Assembly: GCA_036874045.1 (NCBI GenBank)
Contig: CM072339.1
Location: forward strand, 6,641,501 to 6,705,500
Direction of reading: 5' to 3'
DNA: 64,000 nt
Source of the DNA: Cymodocea nodosa
Taxonomy: Eukaryota > Streptophyta > Magnoliopsida > Alismatales > Cymodoceaceae
The notes below the pieces were generated by a model. That model did not search any database. It saw only the letters and a list, made by a program, of their open reading frames with translations, and was not told where the DNA came from. A program made the position numbers and the translations under genes. Positions 45,681 to 58,955 of this stretch are shown here, in pieces (position 1 is the stretch's first letter; each line of letters starts with the position of its first letter).

Positions 45681-45704
45681 TTTTTTAGCACTATTGTTGG
45701 GGAT
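45681..45704 (+). promoter_or_regulatory. Primer-binding site of A1
   Basis: TTTTTTAGCACTATTGTTGG right after the LTR is a heavily transitioned form of the TTTTTGGCGCC... site (G to A and C to T only). Confidence 0.7.
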
Positions 45705-45781
45705 TGAGAAGCTAAGCAACTGTGAGTGCTATTTTGTTTTAATAGTAGGAGTGTTGTGTGTTTTATTCTATAATTGAGAAT

Positions 45782-48036
45782 ATGGCATATGCTTATGCTC
45801 AAAGATTTCTGAAACCTGTAGTTAGCATATGTGAATTTTGTAATTTGGAAGGTCATGATATCTCTGATTGTTTGAAACTGAGACGATTGTAGATGATTAG
45901 ATCTCATGAACAACAAATGAATTATAATCAATATAATAGAGCTGAGTACGAGAATCCTATAGTTTACCCAACTAATGGTCAGTTTAGAATGTGTAATATG
46001 TTAAGAGACACGGAAGTTTGGGATAGGTATGATAGATTGGAGCATAGCTTAGAGCAAAACATGGACAAACTGGAATAATGCATCTGTCAGTAACAAGAAG
46101 TCAACCGATTAAACTATAAGGAAGAATATTCAGAACCTAAAATTGATATCATATACGAAACTAAAAAAACCATAATGAAAATTGATCAAAAATTGAATGC
46201 AATGAGATTAAACGATCTGGAAAGAAAATTAAATGCATTGGACAAATTTACAATGAAATTACAAGTTATGCAATAGGAAAACACAAATGAAAACTTTAAT
46301 GTTACAGAAGTACATAATTTACAAGACATACAAACAAAAGAAAATACCAATGCAATAGAATTTAAAGAATGCAATTTAAAACTAAAAATAGTTGAAGATC
46401 ATAATCACAAAAATGAAATACAAGAACATCATGAAAGTAACGAAAATTTGGAAGATGTATGTATAACATTAAGATTTGGAACTGATATACCACCAAGAAT
46501 TCAAAAAGAAAGTAATATGAAGGTGGATAAGAACAAAATTCAAAATGATAATGAAAATGTAATATCTGAAAATGTAGAAATCACTAAAGAAAAATTTGAA
46601 TCTGAAAATGAGACTAAAAATGATCAAACAAATCAAATGAAAGATAAAGAATCTTGTAAATCACAATCATTAGCACCCTATCCTGAAAGATTACAATAAA
46701 CATTTCTTGAAAAATAAGAAAAAATTAGAGAAATTTTTTGAAAAGTATAAATTAACATTCCTTTGTTAGACTTATTGCAGAAAATGCCGCCTTGTGCTAA
46801 ATTTCTTAAGGATTGGTGTACTAAGAAAAGAGAGCGAAAAGTTTTAAGGAAAGTCTTTTTAGTTGAGCAAAGTAGTTCCCTATTTTTGCCACAAATTCCT
46901 AAAAAGTTATCTGATCCTGGAATCCCTGTTATATCATGCACCTTAGGAAATACCATTCTAGAAATAACCTTAATAGACCTAGGTGCAGGTATAAATGTTA
47001 TGCCGAGTGATATTTTTACATCCTTAGGATTAGAAGGCTTAATCCCTACTAAGACTGTTATTCAATTAGCTGATAGAAATATAAGATACCCTAGAAGAAA
47101 ATTAGATGATGTCTTAATTAAAATAAAAAATTTCATATATCCTATTGATATTGTAATTTTGGATTCCCAACAAATTAAACATCAAAATCGTGATACATCT
47201 TTAATTTTGGGAAGGCCATTCTTAGCAACATTAGGGGCTGTTATAAATTGTAAAACTAGAGTAATGAAGTTAGCATATGGTAATGAGGATACTCAATTAA
47301 ACATTTTCAAACTAAAAAAGTTTGAGGAGTTAGAAATGTCCTTACATACTATAGACTTTTTAGAGGATGAAGTAGATATGCTAGATGATGTGATTCAAGA
47401 AGAATTAAATAGGTAACTAAATTCTGAAACTTTAGAAGAAAGTGAAAGCATAAATGTAGAAGGAGATCAAGAAGATATTAATATAGAAAATGAAAATGTT
47501 CAATTAGAAGTTCTAGCTTCTGATGGTCAACATTTAGATTTAAAACCTTTACCTCCTGAATTAACCTATATATTTCTGGAAGAAAAACGAACATGTCCAA
47601 TCATTATTGCTTCAGATTTAAAAGATGATCAAATTGCTAAATTAGAAGATGTCGTAAAAACTTAAAGAAGCAATAGGATGGACTATGACTGATATAAAAG
47701 GGTTAAGTGCAACTTTATGCTATCACCACATGTATTCAGAAGAGAATGCTAAACCAATTAGAATTCCTAAGAGGAGATTAAATCCAAACCTTAAAGAAGT
47801 AGTCAAGAAGGAAATAGTGTAATGGTTTGATAATGACATAATTTATCCGATTTCTGATAGCTCATAGGTTAGTCCAATCCATGTAGTTCCCAAGAAATCG
47901 AGATTAATAGTTATTAGGAATGAAAGTTAGGACTTGATACCTACTAGAATTCAATCAGGCTAGAGAGTGTGTATAGACTATAGAAAGCTAAATGTTGTGA
48001 CTAGGAAAGATCATTTTCCCTTACCTTTCATAGATC
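45782..48036 (+). pseudogene. A1 polyprotein 5' part: zinc knuckle, protease, start of RT
   Basis: ATG 45782 (MAYAYAQRFLKP) with an intact zinc knuckle CEFCNLEGHDISDC (CX2CX4HX4C), the only intact one of the family here. A long Asn/Glu/Lys-rich region follows, then protease (46763-47416) with DLGAGINVMPSDIF and SLILGRPFLATLG. After 47416 come frameshifted pieces (LKPLPPELTYIF, ACPIII-like, PIHVVPKKS) and the RT start [20 protein letters not shown], where it stops at 48036. The RT core, RNase H and integrase are missing. Many in-frame stops. Confidence 0.85.
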
Positions 48037-48199
48037 CATGCAAATTTTTTGCAGCTCCTCCGTTCATGTCCCGGCCATTTCACTTTCATGTCAGAGAACA
48101 AGGGGACGACAACACCCTTTGTGTGCCATTCATTGAAAGGGCTTTGGTTGCGAACTTGAAATTCGATGTCGGCGAAGCACCTTTCCACCTCTCCTTTTT
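48037..48199. other. Foreign filler segment inside A1
   Basis: About 163 bp of higher GC content than its surroundings, with no match elsewhere in the window. The plus strand is open across it (FHFHVREQGDDNTLCVPF, ALVANLKFDVGEAPFH), continuing the frame from RT. It could be a scrap of a host gene or another transposon, copied during break repair or template switching. I do not recognise it. Confidence 0.5.
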
Positions 48200-48246
48200 A
48201 TTTCATCATATTCCTCTTTGATATTCTTCCTATTTGTTGACATCTT
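48200..48246 (-). pseudogene. Inverted scrap of integrase
   Basis: Reads [13 protein letters not shown] on the minus strand, identical to the A4 integrase at 24832-24875 but opposite to the surrounding A1 coding direction. Its other end joins extra-ORF sequence at ~48247. Confidence 0.7.
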
Positions 48247-48717
48247 TCAAAACTTAATATCAATCCTAGTGTGCCATTATTAATTAGACTGAAGCACTTA
48301 AATGGTAAAGCACACATGGTAGCTAACATTTTGATTAAAAATGTCTACCAATGACAAGGCTATGATATTGAACTAAGTTAATTTGTCAAGTGGGCCACAT
48401 ATGCAGTTGTGAACAAAATTTAGATTAATTGGTCTGTATTTTTTATCTCCAAGCTAAGAGTAGCAAAGAAGAAACTATTTTATGGAGATCTGATTCCACT
48501 ATTGATGGTGGACAGTATTGATTTCACGAAATTGGCATCTAAAAGGATAAGATCAAGAGTCATTTCAGTGAAGGAATATAGAAACTACAATGCTGCAGCT
48601 GCTGAAGTATCTGTACCTTCTAGAAATATTATTGGAGTTGTAGAGAGGATAAATCAATTAGAGCAACAATTAGAAAAACTCCAGAAGGAAGTAGATGAAC
48701 TTAGGAGAAAGGACTAA
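48247..48717 (+). pseudogene. Extra ORF C-terminal part (A1)
   Basis: Reads KAHMVANILIKNVYQ, then from 48502 MMVDSIDFTKLASKRIRSR, VPSRNIIGVVERINQLEQQL, ELRRKD and TAA at 48715-48717. Several stops in the first half. Same position relative to gag as in A3, A4 and A5, so the gene order is shared by a copy on the opposite strand. Confidence 0.75.
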
Positions 48718-49683
48718 TTGTATTATTCGTCTACTTATATTTGTATTGAAAAATATCTGACTGAATGTAAATGTATTTATTCATATAAATGAATGTTTGA
48801 ATTTCAAATGTTTTTGCATTCGTGTTTGAGAATGAATATAATTGAAAATTATATAATTATTTGAACAATGTGCAAGACTGTTTAAAAGATTTACAAATTT
48901 TCTGAATGACAAGATTAAATGCATGATAATTGGTTAATGCCTAAATATATCTACATGCTGAAAAGTAAAATGTAAATTTTGCACAACAAGAAATGAATTG
49001 TAAGTTAAATATGCATATAATGTTCAGATTTAAATGAGTTAAATTAGAATACTACATTAATGACATGTATTTAACTTTAATTAAGTTGACAAAATGTAGG
49101 AGAGAAAAAAAATAGAAGTTAATATGAGGAGTAAGTTTTAGAATTTGCCAAGTGTTAACTCAACGGAGTAAGTTCGTTGAGTTAACCTTAACTCCACAAG
49201 GTCAATAATATAATATAAAGTCACTCCGTTGAGTTAATTGTAACTCAATGAGGTTAGTCCATGGAGTTAGCAAATCAGTAACCGAAGCTAGTCTGTTGAG
49301 TTAACTGTAATTCAACGAGGTTAGTTCATGGATTAAGCTAAACGATTATTCTTTTAGCCACGAACGAAACTTCGTGGGTTTAGCGGTTACTAAAATTAGA
49401 AATTAGAAGTGCAACACGTATCCATAAAAATAGGAACCACACTACACATTACAAGACACATTCTTGCAACAAGATTCATTTGCTTTATGGACATGCATTA
49501 TAAATATAGAATAGAATGTTATTTACAAGTTACCAGCACTTTTGAAAAAAAAGAAAATTTGTTGGGGAACTAGAAGGAGAAGTAGTTGATTTAACTTCAT
49601 CCATCAATAACTATTTATTGAAAATAAAGCTTTAGATTGGTATGTAATTAATCTTCTGCTATTTTACTTTATGTTAAGAGTTT
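48718..49683 (+). other. Spacer between extra ORF and gag (A1)
   Basis: Palindrome array 49155-49335 (CGTTGAGTTA arms), the AACGATTATTCTTTTAGCCACG/ACTTCGTGGGTTTAGCGG inverted text near 49340-49385, a weak TATAAATATAG at 49500, and a donor-like GTATGTAATT at about 49640. Confidence 0.5.
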
Positions 49684-50995
49684 ATGAGCACATGGATTCA
49701 TTCTCCTAGCACTAAATGATTAGTAAGAACACCTATACAAGATTATTCAACACAAAGGCGTACTGAAATATTTTCTGAATTAGACTTTAACTAAATCTTT
49801 AGAGGTGTAGCTAACCTTTCTTTAAAAGAGAAGGAAGATATGGCAGCTTTAGTAAAAAAACCATTAGGGGAAATTCTATATCTTGAATTAGTTGATGAAC
49901 TTTCATGTATTCAATTGCTAAGCTTTAAGGGAGATAGGTCTAAATTGAAATCTAATTATATTAGTCAATTGCCACACTTTCATGGATTAGAAAGAGTGGA
50001 TGCCTATTATTTCCTTAGAGAATTTAACGAAGTTTGTCAAATAATGAAAATGCCGAACATGAGTATTGATGCTATTAAACTTAGATATATCCCTTTTTCT
50101 TTAAAAGACACAGCTAAGAGATGGTTATATACTTTGTCGCCTGATTCAATTTCTACATGGACTGAATTTTGCTCTGTTTTTCTAGAAAAATATTATCCAA
50201 CACATCAAATGATTAAAAAGAAAAAAGAAATATTAATGTGTAGCCAAAAACAAGGAGAATCATTCTGGAAATATTTTGAAAGATTTAAAGATTTACTGAC
50301 TCAATGTCCACATCATGCAATGAGTAAAGCACAATTAATAGGTATAATTTATGAAGGCATAGATGTTTCAATGAAATCTTTATTAGAATCTACTTGTTAG
50401 AATGGATTTTTAAAACTATGTAGTGAAGAAGCATGGGCATACTTAGAAAACTTTGCAAAAAGAACTACATAGTGGGATAACTCGACTGAAGCTACTATAG
50501 ATAAAAGAATATTGCCAAGGGGAATGCATGAAATAGATTCAAGTACTATGCTTGAAGTTAAATTAACTAAATTAACAAAGAAAATAGAAGAGTTATCATT
50601 AAATCAAAAACTAGCAGAAAAGAATGTTAACGTTAATGACTTAGATATTATTTATGCTAGAAACCAGAAAGATAACTTTGGAAACTCTTATAACCTTAAT
50701 TGGAGAAATCACCTAAATTTATCTTGGAGAAAATATAAGTTATGAAGCATTAATTGAACAAGGATCTAGAATAGAGAAGTTAGAAAAGATAATTCAACAA
50801 TTAAACAATCGTCTAGATCTTGTATTTGGAAATGCTGCCATTCAAAATTAAAATATGAATAGAAATATATCCCCTAGACAGAAGGAATCAATAGAAGTTA
50901 GACCTATGGGAGGATTGCCAATACAAGTAGTACCTAACCCTGTCAACAAAGCTGCTAATGAAATTGATACCTCCTATGGGAGGGAAGCTGAATGA
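49684..50995 (+). pseudogene. gag capsid ORF (A1)
   Basis: ATG 49684 (MSTW) to TGA 50995. Main open piece 49840-50400 contains HFHGLERVDAYYFLREF, RYIPFSLKDTAKRWLYTLSP, GESFWKYFERFKDLLTQCPH. In-frame stops near 49717, 49790 and 50398, and a TAG at about 50470-50472 in exactly the place of the TAG in A3 (…TT*W). A 20-bp deletion near 50730 shifts the frame before the coiled-coil part (50740-50995). Confidence 0.85.
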
Positions 50996-51205
50996 AGTAG
51001 TATAACTAAAGTAACTATGTATAATATAGTGAGTATATAATAAAAAAATATAAGTTTAATTATAGTTAGTAATATTGTAGAGTTATTACTTAACTCAACA
51101 AACTTAGTCCATTGAGTTATGACCTAACTCCACGAGGGTATGTAAGTAGCTATGTTAATTTTGTCTCTATTAAATTTTTGTTCATGTTATACAGAATCAC
51201 AACAG
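50996..51205 (+). other. gag to F-box spacer (A1)
   Basis: Palindromes GAGTTATTACTTAACTC and GAGTTATGACCTAACTC at about 51080-51130, then an acceptor-like TTGTTCATGTTATACAG ending at 51194. Confidence 0.5.
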
Positions 51206-51593
51206 ATAGAATTGATGAAATTACCACTAGATGCACTGAGGGAAGTACTGAGTAACTTGTCAGCTAAAGATCTATGTAGATTGTGTTGTGTATCAAAGGA
51301 AATTAAAGACTATGTCAGAGAAAAATATTTTCACGAACTACAAGCTGCAAAAATGACTAAGATTAGAGATGGATTTTTATGAAAGTCATTTAATCATAGT
51401 TTAATCAACTATAAATATTTGAATATGGAAGAAACTGCTAGAATTCCACCCAATACATTTGAAGGAATAAATCATATTATAGGGATGGATGAATGATTAA
51501 TTATTTATAGAACCAAACCAAGGTATGCAATTCTGTTACCGGATATTTTGATTAGAAATCCTATCATTAGAGAAGAATGCAATATAGGAAGGT
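51206..51593 (+). pseudogene. F-box ORF, 3'-truncated (A1)
   Basis: The start codon is changed to ATA (51206-51208); the next in-frame ATG is 51215. F-box LPLDALREVLSNLSAKDLCR then LCCVSKEIKD, then MTKIRDGFL followed by stops. Cut at ATAGGAAGG (51593) and joined to minus-strand PBS/LTR sequence, the same junction as at 14756. Confidence 0.8.
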
Positions 51594-51624
51594 GTTTGCT
51601 TGGCTAGCACGACACCAGAAAACT
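51594..51624 (-). promoter_or_regulatory. Primer-binding site (minus strand) next to the 51625 LTR
   Basis: Minus strand AGTTTTCTGGTGTCGTGCTA follows the LTR end, as at 14757-14782. Its downstream internal region has been replaced by the inverted F-box end. Confidence 0.65.
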
Positions 51625-53692
51625 TGTTTGGATCTCCAGCAACGTACTAGAAAAACTTGGATTTGCTAACTTCTATTTTTACTTAGTTAATTTATCTTTA
51701 TGCCTATTCCTTTTTAGAAGGAAACAAACAACCTTTAATACAAGTTAGATATTAATTCCAATTTGTACTTTAACTGCAAGTGCACAATGTCTATTGTATT
51801 AGTGTGTAAGTACAGGTCGATCCCACAGGGAATTGCTTAAGAATTGAGAACTGTTCCATTTTTTAACAATCAAATTTATATATTCAATAAGCCCTCCGTT
51901 GAGTTACAGTTATCTCAACAGACAAAGTTCATTGAGTTATGGCTAACTCAACGGACTAACCTTGTGGACTTAAGTTAACTCCACGAGCTTGTCTTTTCTT
52001 TTTAATACTGCTATTTACAAAGGAATTCGGCCAACCATTGGGCGATTCCATAGATTGTAAATAACATCAATTAAGCTCATTAATGTTAGTAAACATTGAA
52101 TTTATTATTAAGCAATACTAACATTCAGATAATTCAAACAGTAACCATTAAAATCTTTAAGTCTTTTGAACGAACCAATTTCAGTAAACTGTTAAACTAA
52201 AACAAACATAAAACAATCACACTCTAACAAAGATAACATTAATCATGATACAACACAAACAATACAACACTCAAATACAAAATACAAACACAGATAAGTT
52301 GTTTTTGGTATTTTTGTTTTAATATGAACATGGAAATGGGCGAAAGGTGAAATGTAAAGTAATCTCAATCGACAGTAAATACTTCCGTCACTACATGCGA
52401 CGCGATTACACCACTGAAAATTAAACCACTTACAATTCTGTCTCCTCTCCCTATAGAATCGCGAGTCCAGAATTGCAAGATGATCTCCTTTTCAGCATAC
52501 AGGCATCAACCCGAAACCAAGGCTAGAAGCTTTACGATCTCCTAAAATATGAGTCGGCGCTTGGTGAAAATGGCTTCCCTTCCCGTGACGCGATCACTCC
52601 TCACAGTGTTTGTCAGGCACTGTGTTTGGCTCAAAATTGACCTGACATCAGAAAAGTATCCTCACAGACCTTTGATGGTTGGTGATTATGGTGGTGGTGA
52701 TAATGTGGTGATAATGTAGTGGTAATGTGGTGATAATGTGGTGGTGATGATGGTTGGTGTGGTACTTCAGAGAATTACCGACATTGTCTGTAGAAAGCTC
52801 GGTGCTCCTCCTCTATACACACTAGCCATACCCATCGATCACACACCCTTTACTTCTTTTCTTCTTTTCTTTTATATTTCTTCAGTGGTAACTACTTCTG
52901 CTTGAATGGTCGGTTGGATTTCCTTCATTCATATCAACGACGACGCTTTCTTCTCCCTTTGTCGAGTGAATTCCTGCGTGATACGTGCGATCGTGGTTTT
53001 TCCTTCCAACTGTCCTGTTTCTGCAATCGCTATAGTGGCATATTAGAAAATAAATAGTCCATGGAGTTAAAGATATCTCAATGGACTTATAACTTAAGTA
53101 AATCTACCAGATCTCGACACGTGTCATCAGCAGTTTAATAATAAAAGAAACATTTCGGAGAGTTACAAGTCTAACTATCCGATGCTCAGATGCATTTCGA
53201 ATAGTTATAGATAACTCACCGAAAATCCACTTAAGTCACTTTCCAAGAACATGACATGTGTTCATAGCTATTTTATAAATAAAAGGAGATTTCAAAGAGT
53301 TACACATATAACTATCCGATGCTCAGTTGTAATTTCAGATAGTTATAGATAACTCACCGAAAGTTCACTTAAGACATGCATTATGGTTTCGACACGTGTA
53401 CTTCAGGAAATAATAAACTATTCTTTTAAAACATAACTGTTCAGCAGTTTAAACATAACTATTCGAAATATCAGAAATTTTGGATACTTAAGAATTTCAT
53501 AGCTTGCAACTTACTGACAGTTTAGAAATGTACTAAATTAACATTAATTCACCGAAATTAAGTAGATTCTTTAATTAAAGTATATAACAGTGCAATTATA
53601 ACATAATGGCTTAATTCTCATATGAGAAGCTAAATATTATGCAATTAACCATCATTTAACCGTTAATAATATGCACTTTTTCATTCTAAACA
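51625..53692 (-). repeat. A5 3' LTR (2068 bp)
   Basis: TGTTTGGATC... to ...CTAAACA. Modules with TAACTATCCGATGCTCAG, CTTAAGT and CACGTG/ACATGTG at 53090-53400. A TGGTGATAA-type minisatellite at 52690-52750. Also carries the antisense ORF segment (from 52549). Confidence 0.85.
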
Positions 53693-55507
53693 CTTCCCCC
53701 ATACCTAAATTTTGCTAGTCTCTTAGCAAACTAAGATCTAATTAATTGGTCTTTCTAAAAGTGCTAGAATTAATTCTTCCCCCTTTTTTTCTTCTGTTCA
53801 GCATAAGAACTAGTATTATCATATAGATATTTTGTATGTTTCAGTAATATTGTTTTCTCCTCTTCAACCTGCAAATATACTTAAAATATATGCAAATTAC
53901 ATACAAAGTATATCATCATCACATAGGTATTAATTATATTATCGTTTGTTCTTCTTTTCATCATCTGTCATCTTGAATTTTTCAATAAGATTTCTAGAAG
54001 AAATTTCAACAACATACAAATCAAAGTACAATCCAATTAAATATGATTAAGACAAGTAGAATAAAGAATTGTATCTCCATTAAACAACTTCAAAAGTCTA
54101 TTCTTAGATTCATATTTCAGCAATTCTAGATAACAGAAAATATACTCGATTCATAAGATATTTGTATTTCACAAAACACTTGTATCTTTTTAGAACAGTA
54201 TAAATTTTTTTTTTTTTTGTTTGGACTTTAAAAGTTAATTTGACAAGCTTGAATCATACAAGAGCTTTCTAATGTACCCATGTAACGAGCTTTTAGTCAA
54301 CAATCCCAAATCTGATCAGGATCTTAGGTTGCCAGATTTCAAGAGTCCTTTTTTAGGTCAACTATCCTTACATACCTATCTGCTTAAGTATAAAAGGCTC
54401 GTGATCAAACAAGTCAATAAACTCTCAAAATTTCTTCTTTTTTTTTTTTTTTTTTTTTCACAATACAAAAACAAAACAAAACATTAAGCACATACTGTAT
54501 ATGCACGTATTTCATTAATATAGATGCAATAAAACACTAATCTTATATAGTCCTGCTTCTATCATTTACTATAAATATGAATCCATAACAATAAGCTCAT
54601 ACCTTTTCTGTAGTTTAATAAGATCTACACATAAATCATTCTACAAGTTTAATCAGTTAAATTAAATGTATCTTTAATCATATGTGTTTCATTTAATCTA
54701 GAATTCACATTTCAGCTGCTTCAAGACTTCAGATAATTTTTTATTTTTTATTAAGCATTCTGATTTTATTTTAAAATCGTGAAACTGTTAAACTCATGAA
54801 ATTCAGAAAAAAACATAAGATACTATATCTAGATTTGCATAAATAGTAAATTCTATAGCATCTTATATAGCCTTCTAAATATAACATTCAAGCAGTTACA
54901 ATTTATAAAAATTTTATAGTCTCAATTATCGGATAGTTACAGTAAGTTCATAAAAATTTTCAATTTCCATAAAACTTTGCAGTACCATTTTAATTCCTTT
55001 AATTAACAAACTTACATGGCTGTTACTTTAATTACCTCCCCCCCCATACCTACATTTTGCATTGTCCTCAATGTAAAAGATTTGACAATAAATACAGTAA
55101 TTGTAGCAGGCATAAATATAGTTTCGTTGATTTAGCACCTAACTCAACAAATGAGTTTAAATTTAAATTCAAGATAAATAATCAGTTACATACTTTGTTT
55201 CGTTTATATTTCCTTCTGCATATTCCGATTTTTGATTCTAAAAAACTTTTCATTCAAAGATAAAAGCAAAATATATATAACAAAATAACATTTAACGGAT
55301 ATTGATAAATCATTGTCTTGTGTGGAACCTAGGCTACTATGCCTTTGGTGGCTCACAAGCAAGCCAATTGGTTTCCTAGAACAGATACCAACAAACTGGA
55401 TTGATATTTTGTTTTTGTTTTTTTTTCTTTATAAAATAAAAATGAAAACTACATTTTTTAAAAGTAAATGCAGAAAACACACAACATTAAACACACAAAA
55501 TCATAGT
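53693..55507 (-). other. A5 PPT and 3' untranslated region
   Basis: PPT (minus GGTATGGGGGAAG) at 53693-53705, then the same AT-rich region as in A3/A4, with T homopolymers (54207-54218, 54437-54458) and the internal purine tract at 55037-55052 (minus strand GGTATGGGGGGGAGG). Confidence 0.6.
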
Positions 55508-56644
55508 TTAAGAACATGATTGAAAAGTAGAAACAAATGGAATAAACGTGTTAATCCAAGCAAACTTTTTAGGCATAATTCTTCTTGCTAATAATTCTGT
55601 TTTAATGCAGTTCTTGTTCCTTCTTAATTTGTAAGCATGTAATATATTATAAATTTCAAATACAAGTGTATTACCATTAATGATATGAAATGCAGAAAGG
55701 GATCCTTTTCAATTCTAGGGTAATGTAGCAGTTTCTTTTTCTACATCTATTTCAATATATTCCTCTTCCCACTTCCATTCATTTATGTCTTTCATAATCC
55801 ATATTTGAAATTTCATCAATTCATCCCACCATCTTATCAAACATAAAGTAGGATCATCATATTCATTATACCACATTCCTATTTGAATTTTATCAAATTC
55901 TGCAGATGGTGGTTTAGCTATATCACTCGGTATAGGTAATATTTCTATAAAATCATCATAACTGTCTATGCTCACTATGTATAAATCAGATCCAAATGCT
56001 ATTGATATATCTGTGACTAGATATATATATCCATCAAGTATGACATGCATGTTGTTAATTAATGATTTCTGTCCTAGATGTATCATAATATTTTCATTCC
56101 AAGATCTATTCAGAAAATTATACACACTTAAGCGTAAATCTTCACCCCAATTTCCTGTAGGTCTCCAATAATATAATTTTTCAGAAATGGTCAAATTTTT
56201 ATCAGAAAATATTAAAGCCGACCCACAATTTACAGTTGGTACTTCATATCTATTAGGTCTTCCTATATACTAGTCTTCTCTTGTTATAAGATTTCTTATC
56301 AAAATATCAGGTAATAGACTTGCATACCTTGGTCTCGTCCTGTATCTGATTAATCCTTCATCTATCCCCATAATATGTTCTATTCCTTCTAATGTATTGG
56401 GTGGAATTCCAGTAGTTTCTTCCATAGGCAGATATTCATGGTTAATTGAACTACGATTACATGACCTCCATATGAATCCATCTCTAATCTTAGTCATTTT
56501 TGCAGCTCATAGTCCCTGAAAATATTTTTCTTCAATACAATCTTTAATTTCCTTTGATACACAACACAGCCTACACAGATCTTTAGCTGACATGTTACTC
56601 AGTACTTCCTTTAGTGCATCCAATGGTAATTGCATCAATTCCAT
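55508..56644 (-). pseudogene. F-box cargo protein (A5)
   Basis: ATG 56644 (MELMQLPLDALKEVLSNMSA) to TAA 55508. Collinear with A3 over its whole length. Breaks: a stop near 56507 (GL*AAK), a 3-bp deletion in the LLLP tract, a stop at about 56270 and further stops near 55713. Open pieces 56497-56270 and 56194-55715 keep the LYYWRPTGNWGE and FQIWIMKDINEWKWEEEY segments. Third independent copy showing that the cargo belongs to the element. Confidence 0.75.
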
Positions 56645-56791
56645 TTGTTGATTCTATATAACACACACAAAAATTAACATAACTACTACACACCCTTGTG
56701 GAAATAAGGCATAACTCAACGAACTAAGTTCGTTGATTAACTATAAAAAAAAAAACATATATATACAGATAGTTGCTTCAGATATGCTGCT

Positions 56792-58014
56792 TCATTCAGC
56801 TACCCTCCCAAAAGAGGTATCAATTTCATTAACAGTTCTAGTGACAAGGTTAGGTACTGCTTGCATTGGCAATCCTCTAGTAGATCTAACTTCCATTGAT
56901 TCCTTCTATCTAAATGGTATATTTCTATTCTGATTTTGAATTACAGTATTTCCAAATACAAAATCTAGACGATTGTTTAATTGTTGGATTATCTTTTCTA
57001 ATTTCTCTATTCTAGATCTTTGTTCCAGTAATGCTTCATAACTTATATTCTTCTCATTTACATTTTCTCCTCCCTAAAAATTGTTGTTTCTCCAAGATAA
57101 ATTCGGGTGATTTCTCCAATTAGGATTATAAAAATTTCCAAAGTTATCTTTCTGGTTTCTAGCATAAATAATATCTAAATCATTAATGTTTGCATTCTTT
57201 TCTGCTAGCTTTTGATTTAATGATAACTCTTCTATTTTCTTTGTTAATTCAGTTAATTTCACTTCAAGCATAGTCACTACATAGTTTCAAAAATCCATTT
57301 TGACAAGTAGATACTAATAAAGATTTTGTTAAAACATCTATGCCTTCATAAATTATACCTATTAATTGTGCTTTACTCATTGCATGATGTGGACATTGAG
57401 TTAGTAAATCTTTAAATCTTTCAAAATATTTCCAGAATTATTCACCCTGTTTTTGGCTACACATTAATATTTCCTTTTTCTTTTTAATCGTTTGATGCGT
57501 TGGATAATATTCTTCCAGAAAAATAGAGCAAAATTCAGTCCATGTAGAAATTGAATCAGGCGATAGAGTATATAACCATCTCTTAGCTGTCTTTTAAAGC
57601 AAAAGGGATATATCTAAGTTTAATAGCATCTATATTCATGTTCAGCATTTTCATCATTTGACAAACTTCATTAAATTCTCTAAGGAAATAATAGGCATCC
57701 TCTCTTTCTAATCCATGAAAATGTGGTAATTGACTAATATAATTAGATTTCAGTTCAAACCTATCTCTCTCAAAGTTTGGCAATTGAATACATGAAGGTT
57801 CATCAACTAATTCAGGATATAGAATTTCTCCTAATGGTTTTTCTACTAGAGCAGCCATCTCTACGTTCTCTTTTAAAGAAAGGTTAGCTACACCCCAAAG
57901 AATTTTGTTAAAGTACAATTCAGAAAATGTTTCAGTGTGCCTCTATATTGAAAATTCTTGGGTAGGTGTTCTTACTAATCGTTTAGTGCTTAGAGAACGA
58001 GTCCATGTGCTTAT
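56792..58014 (-). pseudogene. gag capsid ORF (A5)
   Basis: Start codon changed to ATA (58012-58014). Open pieces 57918-57583 (LPNFERDRFELKSNYISQLP, HFHGLEREDAYYFLREF) and 57277-57074 (LEVKLTELTKKIEELSLNQK, YNPNWRNHPNLSWRNNNF). A 2-nt loss near 57590 and a ~110-bp deletion near 57274 that removes the region of the shared TAG. Ends at TGA 56792. Confidence 0.8.
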
Positions 58015-58955
58015 AAATAAATAGCAGAAGATTAATTACATACCAGTCTGAAGCTTTCCATTCAGTAAATATTTGTTGACGGATGAAGTCGAATCAGCTG
58101 CTTCGCCTTCCAGTTCCTCCAACGCTTTTCTTCTTACTTTTAAAAGTATTGGTAACTCGTAAATAACATTTTGTTCTATATATAATGCACATCCATAAAG
58201 TGAATAAATCTTGTTGCAAGAACGTGTCTTGCAACGTGCATCGTGGTTCCTATTTTTATTGATATGTGTACCACTATTAATTTCAAATTTTTGTAACCGC
58301 TAAACCGACGAAGTTTCGTTCGTGGTTAAAAGAATAATCGTTCTGCTTAATCTACGAACTAACCTCGTTGAGTTACAGATAACTCAACGGAATAATGTCC
58401 GTTACTGTTGCTAACTCCACGAACTAACTTCATTGAGTTACAGATAACTCAATGGAGTGACCTTATACTATATTATTGACCTCGTGGAGTTAAGTTTAAC
58501 TCAACGAACTTACTTCGTTGGGTTAACACTTAGCAACTTCTAAGTTTACTCCTCGTATTAACTTCTTTGCTTTTTTTTTCTTTCTGCTAACTGAAATAAA
58601 GTTAAATCTAAGTCATTAATGCATCATTCTAATCAAAATTCGTTTAAATTTGAACATTATACAAATATTTAACTTGCAGGTCATTTTATGTCATGTAGAA
58701 TTTACATTTTACCTTGCAACATGTAGAAAATTTCAAACATCTATCCTGTCATTCAACAAATTGTAAATCTGTTAACATTCATTCATAATGTTCCACAACT
58801 TATATAACATTCAATAAATTCTATTCATTTCACATTCAAAACACGTATGAAAAGTACATTTGAAAAATTTATATTCATTAATATGAATCAATTTACATTA
58901 CAAGTACATCATACAATTTTCATACAATTCTATACAAGTAGATGAACAATACAAT
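58015..58955 (-). other. Spacer between extra ORF and gag (A5)
   Basis: Palindromes at 58360-58530, for example CGTTGAGTTA 58366-58375 with TAACTCAACG 58380-58389; weak TATATATAGAAC on the minus strand at about 58173-58184. Confidence 0.5.

Larger units (their letters stand above)
11248..51593 (+). mobile_element. Ty3 (Athila-like) element A1, plus strand, containing the A2/A3/A4 nest
   Basis: The 5' LTR is split: 11248-11757 plus 44086-45678, which sum to 2103 bp, the full family LTR length. Internal order is PBS 45686, zinc knuckle and protease 45782-47416, RT start to 48036, foreign filler, extra-ORF C-terminus 48247-48717, gag 49684-50995, F-box 51206-51593. It then breaks and joins the 5' end of a minus-strand relative. 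It is the oldest and most mutated full copy. Confidence 0.75.
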
